A DNA stretch of 64,000 nt from Phaeobacter sp. CECT 5382 (GTDB lineage Bacteria; Pseudomonadota; Alphaproteobacteria; Rhodobacterales; Rhodobacteraceae): positions 18,170 to 82,169 of the forward strand of contig NZ_CYSG01000015.1 of assembly GCF_001457775.1 (NCBI RefSeq), given 5' to 3'. A model generated the notes under the pieces. It searched no databases. It was not told the origin of the DNA and saw nothing but the letters and a program-made list of their open reading frames with translations. Positions 7,506-17,241 of the stretch are shown in pieces; the first letter of the stretch is position 1, and each line of letters starts with the position of its first letter. Made by a program: the position numbers and the translations under genes.

Positions 7506-9161
7506 TCAATCTGGAACGCCGGCCTGTTTCAAGGCGTCCGTCCATGCATGTCCCGCCTGAGAAATCGCCGCCGGATGTTCGCGGCTGTATTGCCCTAAAT
7601 TGAAGTCTGGAGATGCGGTCATCAGATTCTGCACCACTTCTTTGGCCTCACCACCGCGCCCCGTCAGCTGCAGGGCTATGGCTTTGGTGCGCAAACTGGC
7701 CGGATAGGCCGAATTTGCCTGCAGAGACCGATCAGCCAGTTCTATCGCCCGGTCGTAATTATGGGCCGAGAGATTAGCAAAAGCCGAAACAGAATCGAAA
7801 TAGTAACGCTGCGGTCCAAGCGGCGTCAGCCGCCGTGCGGCATCTGTCAGTTTTACCGCCTCAATTGGGCGGTTCTGATAGGCCCAGGTGGCACCCTTCA
7901 GCAAGATGGCCATGGCTTCGTTCGGGTTGTCCTTCAGGGCGAGATCATAGGATTCCTGTGCAAGGTCGAAATGGAACAGGAGATGGCTGGAAATAGCGCC
8001 TTTGAGAGTATGCGCCAGAGAGAAGGATGGGTCCGCTGACAGGGCCGAGGTCGCCAGTTGACTGGCAAGCTGCGCATCCAGCTGGCGATCACTGGAAAAC
8101 CCCTTTTGCACCCGCAACACATGCCAGAACCCCATCCAGGTCAGCACAAGCGGGTGTTGTGGCTCGCGATCCAACAAGACGGTCAGAATTTCACGCGCCC
8201 GGCCAAAGCGGTCCGGTGTCATCTCCTGCATCATCGAAATCGCCGCCATCAACAGGGTGTGGCCTTCAAGGCTCGAGAGCGGCTTGAACCCCGCCACCCG
8301 CACGGCATCCCCGACCAGGGTCTGCCCGATCTGTTGAGTTGCCTTGCTCAGGGCATCACATTGACCAGACATCAGATCCTGCAGCGGCCCTTCAAAATGC
8401 CGTGACCAGATGACCTGTTCCCGCTCAGCGTCGTGCAGCTCGATCTCGGCCGACATTTTTTGTCCAGTTGCTCGTACGGAGCCAGAAACCAGATATTTCA
8501 CTCCAGCAACCGCGGAGACTTCTGCGGGCCGAACCCGCGCCGGGTCGAACTGCCGTGATGCCAGATAGGAGGTGACAGTAAACGCCTGACTTCGAGCGAG
8601 GCTGCGCGACAACTCCTCTGAGATCAGGGACCCAAGAGCCGAGGTATCTTCGCCAGGAGAGATCTGAACAAAGGGTAAAACCGCGATCAGAGGTAGAAGA
8701 CTGTCCATTCGCTGGCGCTTTACATGTTCCGGACCTGGGCTCCTGGCATTTTGGCGCCGCGCCATTTCACTGCGGGTCGTTTGCAGCCAGCGGGCGAAAT
8801 TAACCTCATAGGGCAGTTCAAACCCTTCCATGAACTCTGTGCCCTGCACGGGTTCTTCAAATGCGACCTGTTTCAGGTCAAGAATAACCCTTTCACGATT
8901 GGCGCTGAGAACCTGAGCAGCCGTGGGCCCAAGATGACGCCTGAGTGTCGACAATGCGGTACGAAGGCTTGCCTTAGCCTGCTCTGGCTGCGCCAGACTC
9001 CACAGCGTCTGCTCCAGAAAAGCCCGTGTTCGAACACCAGATTCTGCGGTAGATAACAAAGCCAAGAGGGCTTGATGCTTTGCCCCCAGCGAGATTGTCT
9101 TTTTGTCGCCACTGGCGACACTGAAGGCACCAAACTGGCCCAAACGAAGTAACACACACAT
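7506..9161 (-). CDS. SARP-like winged-helix regulator with TolB-like and TPR domains
   Basis: A 551-residue cytoplasmic regulator. Residues 1-100 form an OmpR/SARP-type winged helix (LGAKHQALLALLS, then LRTALSTLRRHLG, the recognition region), followed by a linker. Residues about 155-265 (IAVLPFVQISPGEDTSALGSLISEELSRSLAR and YLVSGSVRATG) match the TolB-like N-terminal fold that, in CadC/adenylate-cyclase-like regulators, follows the DNA-binding domain. Residues 290-545 are TPR-like helical repeats (PNEAMAILLKGATWAYQNRPIEA and similar). There is no obvious membrane helix between the domains. Such proteins are transcription factors of mostly unknown ligand in Rhodobacterales. The start at 9161 fits the first beta strand. 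It may control the metallo-hydrolase gene next to it, which lies in the same direction 232 bases upstream; that is inference from position only. Confidence 0.8.
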   Translation of the reverse strand: MCVLLRLGQFGAFSVASGDKKTISLGAKHQALLALLSTAESGVRTRAFLEQTLWSLAQPEQAKASLRTALSTLRRHLGPTAAQVLSANRERVILDLKQVAFEEPVQGTEFMEGFELPYEVNFARWLQTTRSEMARRQNARSPGPEHVKRQRMDSLLPLIAVLPFVQISPGEDTSALGSLISEELSRSLARSQAFTVTSYLASRQFDPARVRPAEVSAVAGVKYLVSGSVRATGQKMSAEIELHDAEREQVIWSRHFEGPLQDLMSGQCDALSKATQQIGQTLVGDAVRVAGFKPLSSLEGHTLLMAAISMMQEMTPDRFGRAREILTVLLDREPQHPLVLTWMGFWHVLRVQKGFSSDRQLDAQLASQLATSALSADPSFSLAHTLKGAISSHLLFHFDLAQESYDLALKDNPNEAMAILLKGATWAYQNRPIEAVKLTDAARRLTPLGPQRYYFDSVSAFANLSAHNYDRAIELADRSLQANSAYPASLRTKAIALQLTGRGGEAKEVVQNLMTASPDFNLGQYSREHPAAISQAGHAWTDALKQAGVPD

Positions 9162-9393
9162 AATGAGATCCCAAAAAAATCACTTCACAATCAAATTACA
9201 GCAACACTCCGCAAACTTGTAAATAAAAATAACAATTAGGGATGCCGATGAAACCCATCGATTACATCGATAGGTTTTGAGTTTTTTTTACAACCTGGCC
9301 GGGAAAAATGCTACATTTCAAAAGGCTAGAGCATTGATTAACAAAGGTTAACCGGGGCAGCGAAGAGCGCCGCCCCAAAAACTATTTTCAACT

Positions 9394-10323
9394 CTAGACA
9401 ACAAACCGATATTGGTCGTCTTTACGCTCGACCAGCCCTAGGCCTCCATCCGGCAAATGATAGCCGATCAGCCGAATCTGTTCATGGGACAGTTGGTCCA
9501 ACAGCCGCATACGGCTTTGGGCCGCAGCTGAAGCATCCTGATCAGTCCCGATAGGCCAGCCAGGTTCAGCAAAGCTGACATGGTGATTACCAATGGCATC
9601 TCCGCCGACCATGATGCTTTCGCTACCGCTTCGCAACTCAAAGGACATGTGGCCGGGTGTATGGCCAAATGTGGCATGCGCCGCGACCCCTGGCAGTATC
9701 TCTTCACCATCGCGAAACCGCGTGAACCGCTCCTCCAGAACCGCCATGCGTCGGCGAGCACCCACCGCCATTGTCACTCGCGACGCGTCAATGGTTTCTG
9801 CGGTCTCGGGAGCGAACCAATAGTCCCACTCGACCTGCCCCATCAAGTATTCAGCTTGCGGAAACAGAGGCTCATCAAAATCGTCAAGAACACCCCAGAG
9901 ATGGTCTGGGTGGCAATGAGTAAAGACCACGTGGGTGACCTCATCCGCTGCAACGCCCATGGCCTCCAACGCCTCGGCCAAGCGACCTGCAGAAGCTTGA
10001 AAGGCAGGACCGGATCCTGCATCAAACAGGACCACTCGCGGGCCGTCCCGCATCAGCGTCACATTAATTGGCGGCTCGATCGGGCCTGGTGCGATGCCTT
10101 GCGCCTGCAGAATGAGATCAACCTTCTGCGGGTCGAGCTCCCCGAAAAGCACCTCTCGTGGCAGGACCAGATGCCCATCGGACACTGTGTCAATCTGCAT
10201 GGTACCGAGGGTCAATGCGGCCCCCGCCTGCTCTGCTCCGGTGGCGGCAGCCCAACTGCCCACCCCAGGCAAAATCAGGCCGGACCCCAGCCCCGCAATT
10301 GCTTGTCGTCGCGTGATCCTCAT
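9394..10323 (-). CDS. Tat-exported metallo-beta-lactamase-fold hydrolase
   Basis: A 309-residue MBL-fold enzyme with a twin-arginine signal (ITRRQAIAGLG, residues 3-13, then a hydrophobic stretch to about 28). Metal ligands are THCHPDH (H136, H138, D140, H141), H221 and H225 in GHTPGH, and D242 in GGDAIGNH. The order and spacing fit the lactonase/glyoxalase II-like branch rather than true beta-lactamases. It would act in the periplasm on an ester or lactone; possible roles include quenching of acyl-homoserine lactones, but the substrate is not deducible. It is monocistronic, with a divergent-free upstream region of about 280 bases that contains the terminator of the next operon. Confidence 0.87.
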   Translation of the reverse strand: MRITRRQAIAGLGSGLILPGVGSWAAATGAEQAGAALTLGTMQIDTVSDGHLVLPREVLFGELDPQKVDLILQAQGIAPGPIEPPINVTLMRDGPRVVLFDAGSGPAFQASAGRLAEALEAMGVAADEVTHVVFTHCHPDHLWGVLDDFDEPLFPQAEYLMGQVEWDYWFAPETAETIDASRVTMAVGARRRMAVLEERFTRFRDGEEILPGVAAHATFGHTPGHMSFELRSGSESIMVGGDAIGNHHVSFAEPGWPIGTDQDASAAAQSRMRLLDQLSHEQIRLIGYHLPDGGLGLVERKDDQYRFVV

Positions 10324-10496
10324 TTCGACCTCCTCATTCGATATTTTTCAGTATTTATATTCTCACATGCGAATTTATATGACTTTCACTCATTTCACAA
10401 TTGGGGCCGAGAACCGCCGGGATCACAGGCCTTCCAAGCCACAAGTTTCATTCCCGGTTCAGGATGTGAGAGGAGTCTTTCCTATCGGTTCTACGG

Positions 10497-10537
10497 CAAA
10501 AAACAAAAAAGCCCGGTACAGCAATGCTGCGCCGGGC
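10497..10537 (-). terminator. Rho-independent terminator of the liv-type operon
   Basis: On the minus strand, GCCCGG (10532-10537 side) pairs with CCGGGC (10511-10516 side), with an inner CAGCA/TGCTG stem, and is followed by TTTTTTGTTTTTT (10498-10510). It lies 70 bases after the stop of the substrate-binding protein gene and ends the six-gene operon. Confidence 0.85.
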
Positions 10538-10606
10538 TCTTCTTTGCCTATTGGCCTTCGCCCGATCAGAAAACCGAGGAGAAGACCAAGTCAATCTCTA
10601 CCGGCG

Positions 10607-11782
10607 TCACCGACGGCTGAGCTCTTTCCAAAGGCCACCTTCAACAATCGAAATCACGATATCATCAGCGCCCCGGTGATCATCCGCACCATAGGTGATT
10701 TTGGTGTCTGTAAGATCATCGTAATAATCCAGAGTTTCCATCGCTTTGATAAAGCTCTCTTGGCTAAGGTCTTTCCCTGCGGCCTCAAGCGCGCGCACCA
10801 CGGTATCGGCAGCCGAGTAACCCAGCATGGCAAACCCGGTCGCTTTCTGATCAAAGCTGGCCTGGTAATCCGCCATGAATTTGGCCGGCACAGGGTCTGC
10901 GGAACGGGCAATCAGATCCACCCAGCCCGCAGAGGCATAGAGCCCATCGGTCACGCCACCGGGAACGGCGGCGACAACATCCAGAAAGCCTGCAGAAGTG
11001 TTGAGGAATTTGGCGTCAGTCCAGCCGATCTTTTTGGCCGTTCCAACCACGGTGATCCCCTGACGCACGCCCAGCGCCATGGTGACGATGTCACAACCGG
11101 CCGCCTTCAGCTTGGTCAGCGAGCCGACAAAATCCAGCTCATCCGGCTTGTGGGTAGTTTCGGCTGCAAAGCTCAGCCCCAGCTTATGCGCGGTATCTTC
11201 GGCACCTTCCTTGATTTCCTTGCCAAAATCCGACGGGATATACATGGCGCAGACTTCTTTGGCGTCGAATTCCTCAGCCAGATAGCTCACCCCGGCGGTG
11301 ACTTGATCATAGTAGCTGGAAAAGCCGATGAATTTGTTCTCGACCGGATCCTGCAGCATCTGACGGGCCGCCGACAGTGGACCGACGTTAGGAATACCTT
11401 TGGGATCCAGCAGTTTGAACCCGGCAAGGTTCATCGGTGTGCCCAGTGACAGCAACATGGCAAAGACTTTGTCGCGGTTCAAAAGCTTGTTGTAGCCCTG
11501 CATCGCACGCGGGATCTGATAGCCATTGTCTTCGACAATGAGGCGGATCTGGCGGCCATGCACACCACCGGCGGCATTGGCCTCGGCGAAGCGCATGTTG
11601 GCGCCATTGGTGGCCGGAACCCCGATAGCCGCAAAAATGCCGCTGAGATCATTCACGGAGCCGATTACCACTTCGCTGTCACTTACGCCTTGGCTCTCGG
11701 CCAGCGCGGCAGTGCCCGCTGTCAGGCTCATGGCACCTGCCAACAGGGTACCCGCCATCAACTTGGATGTCAGTTTCATCAT
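10607..11782 (-). CDS. Branched-chain-amino-acid-type ABC substrate-binding protein
   Basis: A 391-residue periplasmic binding protein of the LivK/type I fold. A signal peptide (MKLTSKLMAGTLLAGAMSLTAGTAALA, cleaved after about residue 28) precedes SEVVIGSVNDLSGIFAAIG, the usual first strand, and the double-lobe sequence follows. The start is the ATG at 11782, eight bases behind a strong GGAGG; upstream in-frame codons lack this. It is the last gene of the operon with LivH/M/G/F-type proteins and an acyl-CoA ligase, so the ligand could be an aromatic or fatty acid that is thioesterified after import rather than an amino acid. A terminator follows at 10497-10537. Confidence 0.92.
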   Translation of the reverse strand: MMKLTSKLMAGTLLAGAMSLTAGTAALAESQGVSDSEVVIGSVNDLSGIFAAIGVPATNGANMRFAEANAAGGVHGRQIRLIVEDNGYQIPRAMQGYNKLLNRDKVFAMLLSLGTPMNLAGFKLLDPKGIPNVGPLSAARQMLQDPVENKFIGFSSYYDQVTAGVSYLAEEFDAKEVCAMYIPSDFGKEIKEGAEDTAHKLGLSFAAETTHKPDELDFVGSLTKLKAAGCDIVTMALGVRQGITVVGTAKKIGWTDAKFLNTSAGFLDVVAAVPGGVTDGLYASAGWVDLIARSADPVPAKFMADYQASFDQKATGFAMLGYSAADTVVRALEAAGKDLSQESFIKAMETLDYYDDLTDTKITYGADDHRGADDIVISIVEGGLWKELSRR

Positions 11783-11831
11783 TTTTGTCTCCTCCCTAGA
11801 GTACAATCGCAGCGTGTTTTAGATCACGCTA

Positions 11832-13727
11832 TCAATACATATCGTCGATCAGTGCCTTGTGCTTCTTCTCCACAAAACTGCGTTTCAGTTTCATTGTTGC
11901 AGTCAGTTCATCATCCTCGGCCGTCAACAGGACGTTGATCAGGCGGAAGTCCTTGATCTGTTCCACCCGGGCAAAGACCTTGTTCACGGCCTCGACCTCG
12001 TCGCGGATCTGCTGAACCACCTCAGCCGCCGCGCAAAGAGATGCGAAATCACTGAATGGTATCTTCCGGTCCTGTGCAAATTTTTCAACATTTTCCTGAT
12101 CAATCATGATCAGACAGGTCAAAAACTTGCGCCGATCACCAATCACCACCGCATCTGAAATGTAATGGCTGAACTTCAGTCGGCTTTCGATTTCAGCCGG
12201 GGTGATGTTTTTCCCGCCTGCGGTGATGATGATATCCTTGATACGCCCGGTGATGGTAAGGTTGCCCTCCGGGTCTACCTTGCCAACATCGCCGGTGCGC
12301 AGCCAGCCATCGGCGGTAAAGGTTTCAGCGGTTTTTTCGTTGTTGCGCCAGTAGCCCTGAAAATTATTCAACCCCAGGGTCTGGATCTCGCCATCCTCGG
12401 CGATCCGCAACTCAACCCCCGGAACCGGCCGTCCGACAGTGCCGGGCAGGTTATGTTCCAGAGTATTGATCGTCGAGATACCGGCATTTTCCGTCATGCC
12501 GTAGCCTTCGATCAGGGGCACACCGATGGACCAGTACCATTTCAGCAGCTCTGGTGAAATCGGTGCTGCACCGGTGCCACCACGCCGCATCCGGTCCATG
12601 CCCAGCATCCGGCGCAGATTGCGCAGCACGGCAAAGTCCCAGAATGCATAGGTCGCCGCCACACTTGCCGGAGGCGTCTTGCCATACATCACATATTCAG
12701 CGCGCGCCTGCCCCGCCTTGATGGCGCGTTGAAAGGCCCAGCGGCCAATCGGCGTCGCTTCTTGTGCCAACACCAGTACCCTTGAGTAGATTTTTTCCCA
12801 GACCCGGGGCACCGCAAAGAAAGTCGCCGGAGAGACCTCCTGCATATTGTCAAAAACCGTCTCGGGGCTTTCGGCAAAATTCACCGTGCTGGCTGCGCCA
12901 AGCGGGAAATAGACGGACACGTTGCGTTCCAGAATATGGCACAGCGGCAAAAAGCAGAGCTGTTCATCTTCGCGTTCCACTGCCAGCGCCCGGGCACCGG
13001 ACTCCATCGAAGCCAATACGTTTTCATGCCCCAGCATCGCGCCTTTTGGCATGCCCGTTGTGCCCGAGGTATAGATCAGCATGGCAGTGTCTTCGGGCTT
13101 TGACTTGGCAATTTCAGCCTCAAACGCGCCGGGATATTTGGCATCATAGGCCCGTCCCAGATCGTAGAGGTCTTCGATGAAGATGCATTTCTCCTGATCT
13201 AGATCGTGCAGCCCTTCGCGATCATAGATGATCACCTTGGTCAGGCTCGGTACCTCGGCCTCGATTTCGAGATATTTGTCCAGCTGCTCATCATTTTCGA
13301 CGAACAAAAAGCGGCTGTCGCTGTCATTGACCAGATAGGCCAGCTGCGCCGCAGAATCGGTGGTATAGACCCCTGAGGCAATGCCCCCCGCGCCCTGAAC
13401 GCCCATATCTGTATAGAGCCATTCCCGCCGGTCTTCGCTGAGGATCGAGACCACTTCGCCGCGTTGCAGCCCCAGCGATATCAACCCTAGGCCAATCCAC
13501 TTGGCGTGGTCCCAATAGGCGCTCCAGGAATAGCTTTTCCAAATCCCCATGTCTTTTTCGCGATGCGCTGTCCGGTCCTGCAGCGCCATGCAACGGGTCT
13601 GGAACAGTTTTGGAATGGTATCGCACCCATCTACCAGAACTGGCCGTTGACCCGGTTCTGCGTTGAAGGCGACGCCATTGATCTCGATCTGAGCAGGCCC
13701 GGTCTGTTTTGCGACATGCATATTCAT
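11832..13727 (-). CDS. Long-chain-type AMP-dependent acyl-CoA ligase
   Basis: A 631-residue ANL-family adenylating enzyme. The P-loop-like motif YTSGTTGMPKGAM (about residue 222) binds ATP; GYGMTENAG (about 400) and GWLRTGDVG (about 460) are the A5 and A8-region motifs, and GGKNITPAEIE leads to the C-terminal lid. The architecture matches FadD15/FACL-type ligases that turn a carboxylic acid, ATP and CoA into an acyl-CoA. The ATG at 13727 (MNMHVAK) lies behind GGAGGGG; this is preferred over an ATG seven codons upstream. Position inside a liv-type ABC operon, 11 bases after the ATPase gene, suggests that the imported acid is its substrate. Confidence 0.92.
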   Translation of the reverse strand: MNMHVAKQTGPAQIEINGVAFNAEPGQRPVLVDGCDTIPKLFQTRCMALQDRTAHREKDMGIWKSYSWSAYWDHAKWIGLGLISLGLQRGEVVSILSEDRREWLYTDMGVQGAGGIASGVYTTDSAAQLAYLVNDSDSRFLFVENDEQLDKYLEIEAEVPSLTKVIIYDREGLHDLDQEKCIFIEDLYDLGRAYDAKYPGAFEAEIAKSKPEDTAMLIYTSGTTGMPKGAMLGHENVLASMESGARALAVEREDEQLCFLPLCHILERNVSVYFPLGAASTVNFAESPETVFDNMQEVSPATFFAVPRVWEKIYSRVLVLAQEATPIGRWAFQRAIKAGQARAEYVMYGKTPPASVAATYAFWDFAVLRNLRRMLGMDRMRRGGTGAAPISPELLKWYWSIGVPLIEGYGMTENAGISTINTLEHNLPGTVGRPVPGVELRIAEDGEIQTLGLNNFQGYWRNNEKTAETFTADGWLRTGDVGKVDPEGNLTITGRIKDIIITAGGKNITPAEIESRLKFSHYISDAVVIGDRRKFLTCLIMIDQENVEKFAQDRKIPFSDFASLCAAAEVVQQIRDEVEAVNKVFARVEQIKDFRLINVLLTAEDDELTATMKLKRSFVEKKHKALIDDMY

Positions 13728-13738
13728 CTCTACCCCTC

Positions 13739-14512
13739 CTAGCGCCATGTTTTCTTGCGTTTCCAGCGTTTTTCGCCGCGCTGGCCCTCTTCCTGATGGC
13801 CGAGGTAGAACGATTTGATGTCTTCGCTTTCCATCAGACGATCAGCCGATCCATCCATCACGATGCGGCCGATCTCCATCACGTAGCCGACATCCGCCAG
13901 ATCAAGCGCGATGCGCGCATTCTGCTCCACCAGCATCATGGTCACATGCTCTTCGGTGTTGAGACGGCGCAGGATGGCAAAGATTTCCTGTACCAGCAAA
14001 GGCGACAACCCCAGGCTTGGCTCGTCCAGCAGCATGATCTGAGGCCGCAGCATTAATCCGCGCCCGATTGCCAGCATCTGCTGCTGGCCACCCGACAGCG
14101 TGCCTGCCTCCTGATCCCGACGTTCCGCCAGAATGGGGAAATAGTCAAAGACCATTTCGCGGTCGCGCTCGATCTCAGCCTTGTCACCGCGGGTATAAGC
14201 CCCCAGGCTGAGGTTTTCGTTCACCGTCAGCAATGGAAAGACCTCGCGGCCTTCGGGGACATGCACAATACCCTGCCCCACGATCCGATGTGGCTCTTGG
14301 CCCTGAATGGGCTGACCGTTGAACAGGACTTCACCCTTTTCAGGATCCATGATGCCCGAAATGGTTTTCAACAGCGTCGATTTCCCGGCGCCATTTGCAC
14401 CCAGAACAGTCACGATCTGGCCGCGGTCCACTTTCAGCGAAACACCCCGGATCGCCATGATCGGCCCGTAAAAGCTTTCGAGGTTTTTGATTTCCAGCAA
14501 GGGTTCAGCCAT
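13739..14512 (-). CDS. LivF-type ABC transporter ATPase
   Basis: A 257-residue ATPase of the branched-chain amino acid importer class. Walker A GANGAGKST is near residue 38, the signature LSGGQQQMLAIGRGL near 138, and Walker B IMLLDEPSLGLSP near 158. The HVPEGREVFPLLTVNENL stretch is diagnostic of LivF as opposed to LivG. The C-terminus has an unusual basic tail (GEKRWKRKKTWR). Its start codon touches the stop of the LivG-type gene, so the two are translationally coupled and work as a heterodimer. Confidence 0.93.
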   Translation of the reverse strand: MAEPLLEIKNLESFYGPIMAIRGVSLKVDRGQIVTVLGANGAGKSTLLKTISGIMDPEKGEVLFNGQPIQGQEPHRIVGQGIVHVPEGREVFPLLTVNENLSLGAYTRGDKAEIERDREMVFDYFPILAERRDQEAGTLSGGQQQMLAIGRGLMLRPQIMLLDEPSLGLSPLLVQEIFAILRRLNTEEHVTMMLVEQNARIALDLADVGYVMEIGRIVMDGSADRLMESEDIKSFYLGHQEEGQRGEKRWKRKKTWR

Positions 14513-15279
14513 TATACCGCCCCCGCGCCAAGATAGGCTTCAATGACGGCCGGATTGGCCTGCACCTCTGCCGGGGTGCCCTCGGCCAGTTTGGCGCCAT
14601 CCGCCAGGGCCAGAACCCGGTCAGACACGCCTGACACCAGCCCCATGTCATGTTCCACCATCAGCACCGTGATCCCCATCTGTTTGCGGATGTCGTCGAT
14701 CCACCAGCGCATGTCCTGCGTTTCTTCAACCGAAAGCCCCGAGGCGGGTTCATCCAGCAGCAGCAGGCGCGGCTTTGACGCCAGAGCCCGGCCCAGTTCG
14801 ACCACCTTGCGCACCCCGTAGGGCAGCCCGGCAATCATCTTGTTGCGATAGGGTTGCAGGTCGAGAAAATCGATCACCTCTTCAACCGCTTCGCGATGGC
14901 GTTCTTCCTCGCGCCGCACCCGCGGCGTAAAGAACATCTCCTCCAACAGTGTTGTCTTGCGATGACGATGACGCCCGACCAGAAGGTTTTGCAAAACCGT
15001 AGCGTGGTCGAACAACTCGATGTTCTGAAAGGTCCGCGCGATACCCAGGTCGGCGACCTGATCCGCATCCCGCTCCAGCAGGTTATTGCCATCAAAGGTG
15101 AACGTGCCTGCATAGGGCTCATAGAACCGCGATATCAGGTTGAAGGCGGTGGATTTGCCGGCTCCGTTTGGGCCGACGATGGCATAGACCTCGCCTTCCT
15201 CAACCGAGAAGCTGAGATCATTCACAGCCACCACGCCGCCGAACTTGAGCGTGGCATTTTTGATTTCCAAAAGGCTCAT
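14512..15279 (-). CDS. LivG-type ABC transporter ATPase
   Basis: A 255-residue ATPase. Walker A GPNGAGKST lies near residue 37, followed by GIARTFQNIELFDHATVLQNLLVGRH, typical of LivG, and Walker B LLLLDEPASGLS. The usual LSGGQ signature is replaced by the sequence LPYGVRKVVELGRAL, a known LivG-like variant. The start is the ATG at 15279, which overlaps the stop of the LivM-type gene (ATGA); the longer frame upstream runs inside that gene and is not used. Confidence 0.92.
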   Translation of the reverse strand: MSLLEIKNATLKFGGVVAVNDLSFSVEEGEVYAIVGPNGAGKSTAFNLISRFYEPYAGTFTFDGNNLLERDADQVADLGIARTFQNIELFDHATVLQNLLVGRHRHRKTTLLEEMFFTPRVRREEERHREAVEEVIDFLDLQPYRNKMIAGLPYGVRKVVELGRALASKPRLLLLDEPASGLSVEETQDMRWWIDDIRKQMGITVLMVEHDMGLVSGVSDRVLALADGAKLAEGTPAEVQANPAVIEAYLGAGAV

Positions 15280-16361
15280 CTCAGGCGCTCCGTCTTCAGG
15301 TAGGATTTCTGGCGGCGGAACATGTCCTTGCGCGCGAATGGGAACAGCTCGAACCAAGTGCGGATCTTGAGCCATCGCCCGTAGATGCCCATCGGTTCAA
15401 ACAGGATGAACAGTATCAGGATCATGCCAAAGACGCCGGTCTCAAGCCCCGGAATGGCGACGCCACTGCCCACGACATTGTCCTTCAGGATCGAAAGTGC
15501 CTGCGGCAGGAAGGCAACGACGATGGCACCGAAAAAGGCCCCATGGATAGAACCCAGCCCGCCGATCACGATCATCATCAACAAGGTAATCGAGATCACC
15601 AACGAAAACGTCTCGTTGTTGAAAGTGCCGGCATAGTAGCCCATCAGGGCCCCTGCCCAGCCGGTGATCATGCACGACAGCCCAAAGGCCTTGCCCTTGG
15701 TGCGCGCGATGTGCACGCCCATGGCCGTGGCAGATACCTCGCTGTCGCGCACCGCCGCAAAGGCACGCCCCAAAGGAGACCGCAGCAGATTGCGATAAAA
15801 CAGCGTGCAGATGATGGTCACAACCAACACCAGGTAGTAAAATCGCCCCGGCATGGTCCAACGCTCGATCTCAAAGCCAAAGATGGAGATCATTTCCGGG
15901 AACTTACCAGAAACGCCGCCGCTCCACGGCTCGGTTAGCACGATGATATCATCGGCCAGAACCGACAGGGCAATGGTGGCAATCGCCAGGTAGATGCCGT
16001 GCAGCCGCAGCACCGGAATGGCAATCAACAGACCAACAAAGCCAGTGATGATCCCCGCCAGCGGAAACGCGATGATAAAGGGCACGCCTTGTTCGATCAG
16101 GATGGTATTGGCATAGCAGCCAATCGCCAGAAAGGCCGCATGTCCAAGGCTTGCCTGACCGGTCTGCCCGGTCAGCAACATCAGGCCCAGCCCGGCGATG
16201 GCCCAGATCAACACGTTGGTGACCTCACCCAGATAGAATTCATCCAGCAGATAAGGCAGCGCAAAGGCCAGCACCATCAGTGCGCCATAAACCATGAAGG
16301 TCCAGCGATCAGGAAACAGGCGAATGTCGTGTTGGTAGGATGTTTTGAAGTGTATCCGCAT
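15276..16361 (-). CDS. LivM-type ABC transporter permease
   Basis: A 361-residue inner-membrane permease with about ten hydrophobic segments. GQTGQASLGHAAFLAIGCY (about residues 64-82) is the conserved LivM loop, and GLGSIHGAFFGAIVV (about 268) the second. It pairs with the LivH-type protein to form the translocation pore. The gene starts four bases after the LivH-type stop. Confidence 0.92.
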   Translation of the reverse strand: MRIHFKTSYQHDIRLFPDRWTFMVYGALMVLAFALPYLLDEFYLGEVTNVLIWAIAGLGLMLLTGQTGQASLGHAAFLAIGCYANTILIEQGVPFIIAFPLAGIITGFVGLLIAIPVLRLHGIYLAIATIALSVLADDIIVLTEPWSGGVSGKFPEMISIFGFEIERWTMPGRFYYLVLVVTIICTLFYRNLLRSPLGRAFAAVRDSEVSATAMGVHIARTKGKAFGLSCMITGWAGALMGYYAGTFNNETFSLVISITLLMMIVIGGLGSIHGAFFGAIVVAFLPQALSILKDNVVGSGVAIPGLETGVFGMILILFILFEPMGIYGRWLKIRTWFELFPFARKDMFRRQKSYLKTERLR

Positions 16362-16365
16362 CTGC

Positions 16366-17241
16366 TCAAACCTTCTTCACGCGCACCTGGCTGAACAGCC
16401 CGTGGGGTCTAAATACCAACACGGCCAGCAACAGGGCATAGGGCGCAATTTGTGAATATCCGGCAGCAAAGTACCGCGCGGCAAAGGGTTCAATCACCCC
16501 GACGATCAGACCACCCGCAAGGGCGCCCGGCAGTGACCCGAAGCCACCGATGACAGCCGCAGCAAAGGCCTTGATGCCCAGAAGGCCCGCATTGGGATCA
16601 ATCGCGCCTTTCGAGGCAAACAGGATCCCGGCAACAGCGGCGGTCGCCCCGGACAGGCCCCAGATCAAGCCCTGCACCCGTTTGACAGGGATCCCCATGA
16701 AATAGGCCGCCATCTGGTTCTGGCTTGCGGCCTGCATCGCCAGCCCCAGTTTGGTGCGCTGAAAGAACTGATACAGAAACCAGGTCAGCAGGAACGTGAC
16801 CACGATGACGGCCACATCGGCCATGCCAAGAACCACGCCGCCAATGTGCAAATCCCCCAAGGCGAGCGGGCTTTCCAGTGTCTGTGGCTCGTGCCCCCAG
16901 ATCAGCCCTGCCACAAAGCGCAGCACGAAACCCATGGCAATCGTCAGGATCACCACTGCCGTCTGGTTTTGCCCAAACAGATGACGCAGCACAAACAGAT
17001 CCAGCAGATAGCCGAACACTGCCATGATCGAAATCGTCAGCGGTGCCGCGATCCAGAATGGCAGATGCATATATTCCGCATTGGTAAGGCCGAGGCTGAC
17101 GAAGGCCCCGATCATCATGAAATCACCTTGGGCGAAATTCACCGCCTCGGTGGCCTTGTAGATCAGCACGAACCCAAGCGCGATCAGGCCGTAGACACAG
17201 CCATTCGCTAGCCCACTGACCAAGAGCTGCAATACTTCCAA
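16366..17241 (-). CDS. LivH-type ABC transporter permease
   Basis: A 291-residue permease, first gene of the operon livH-livM-livG-livF-ligase-binding protein. It begins MEVLQLLVSGLANGCVYGLIALGFVLIYKATEAVNFAQGDF, the standard LivH N-terminus, and has GFGSLPGALAGGLIVG near residue 235. About eight membrane helices can be seen. The start at 17241 is supported by GGGGAGG a few bases upstream. Confidence 0.93.
   Translation of the reverse strand: MEVLQLLVSGLANGCVYGLIALGFVLIYKATEAVNFAQGDFMMIGAFVSLGLTNAEYMHLPFWIAAPLTISIMAVFGYLLDLFVLRHLFGQNQTAVVILTIAMGFVLRFVAGLIWGHEPQTLESPLALGDLHIGGVVLGMADVAVIVVTFLLTWFLYQFFQRTKLGLAMQAASQNQMAAYFMGIPVKRVQGLIWGLSGATAAVAGILFASKGAIDPNAGLLGIKAFAAAVIGGFGSLPGALAGGLIVGVIEPFAARYFAAGYSQIAPYALLLAVLVFRPHGLFSQVRVKKV

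Noticed and set aside
9350..9380. GC-rich hairpin downstream of the metallo-hydrolase gene
   Set aside because: Stem has mismatches and lacks a T-run in the direction of the gene.
10094..11449. 451-codon plus-strand frame opposite the binding-protein and hydrolase genes
   Set aside because: It crosses two real minus-strand genes, the operon terminator and an intergenic region; low-complexity sequence.
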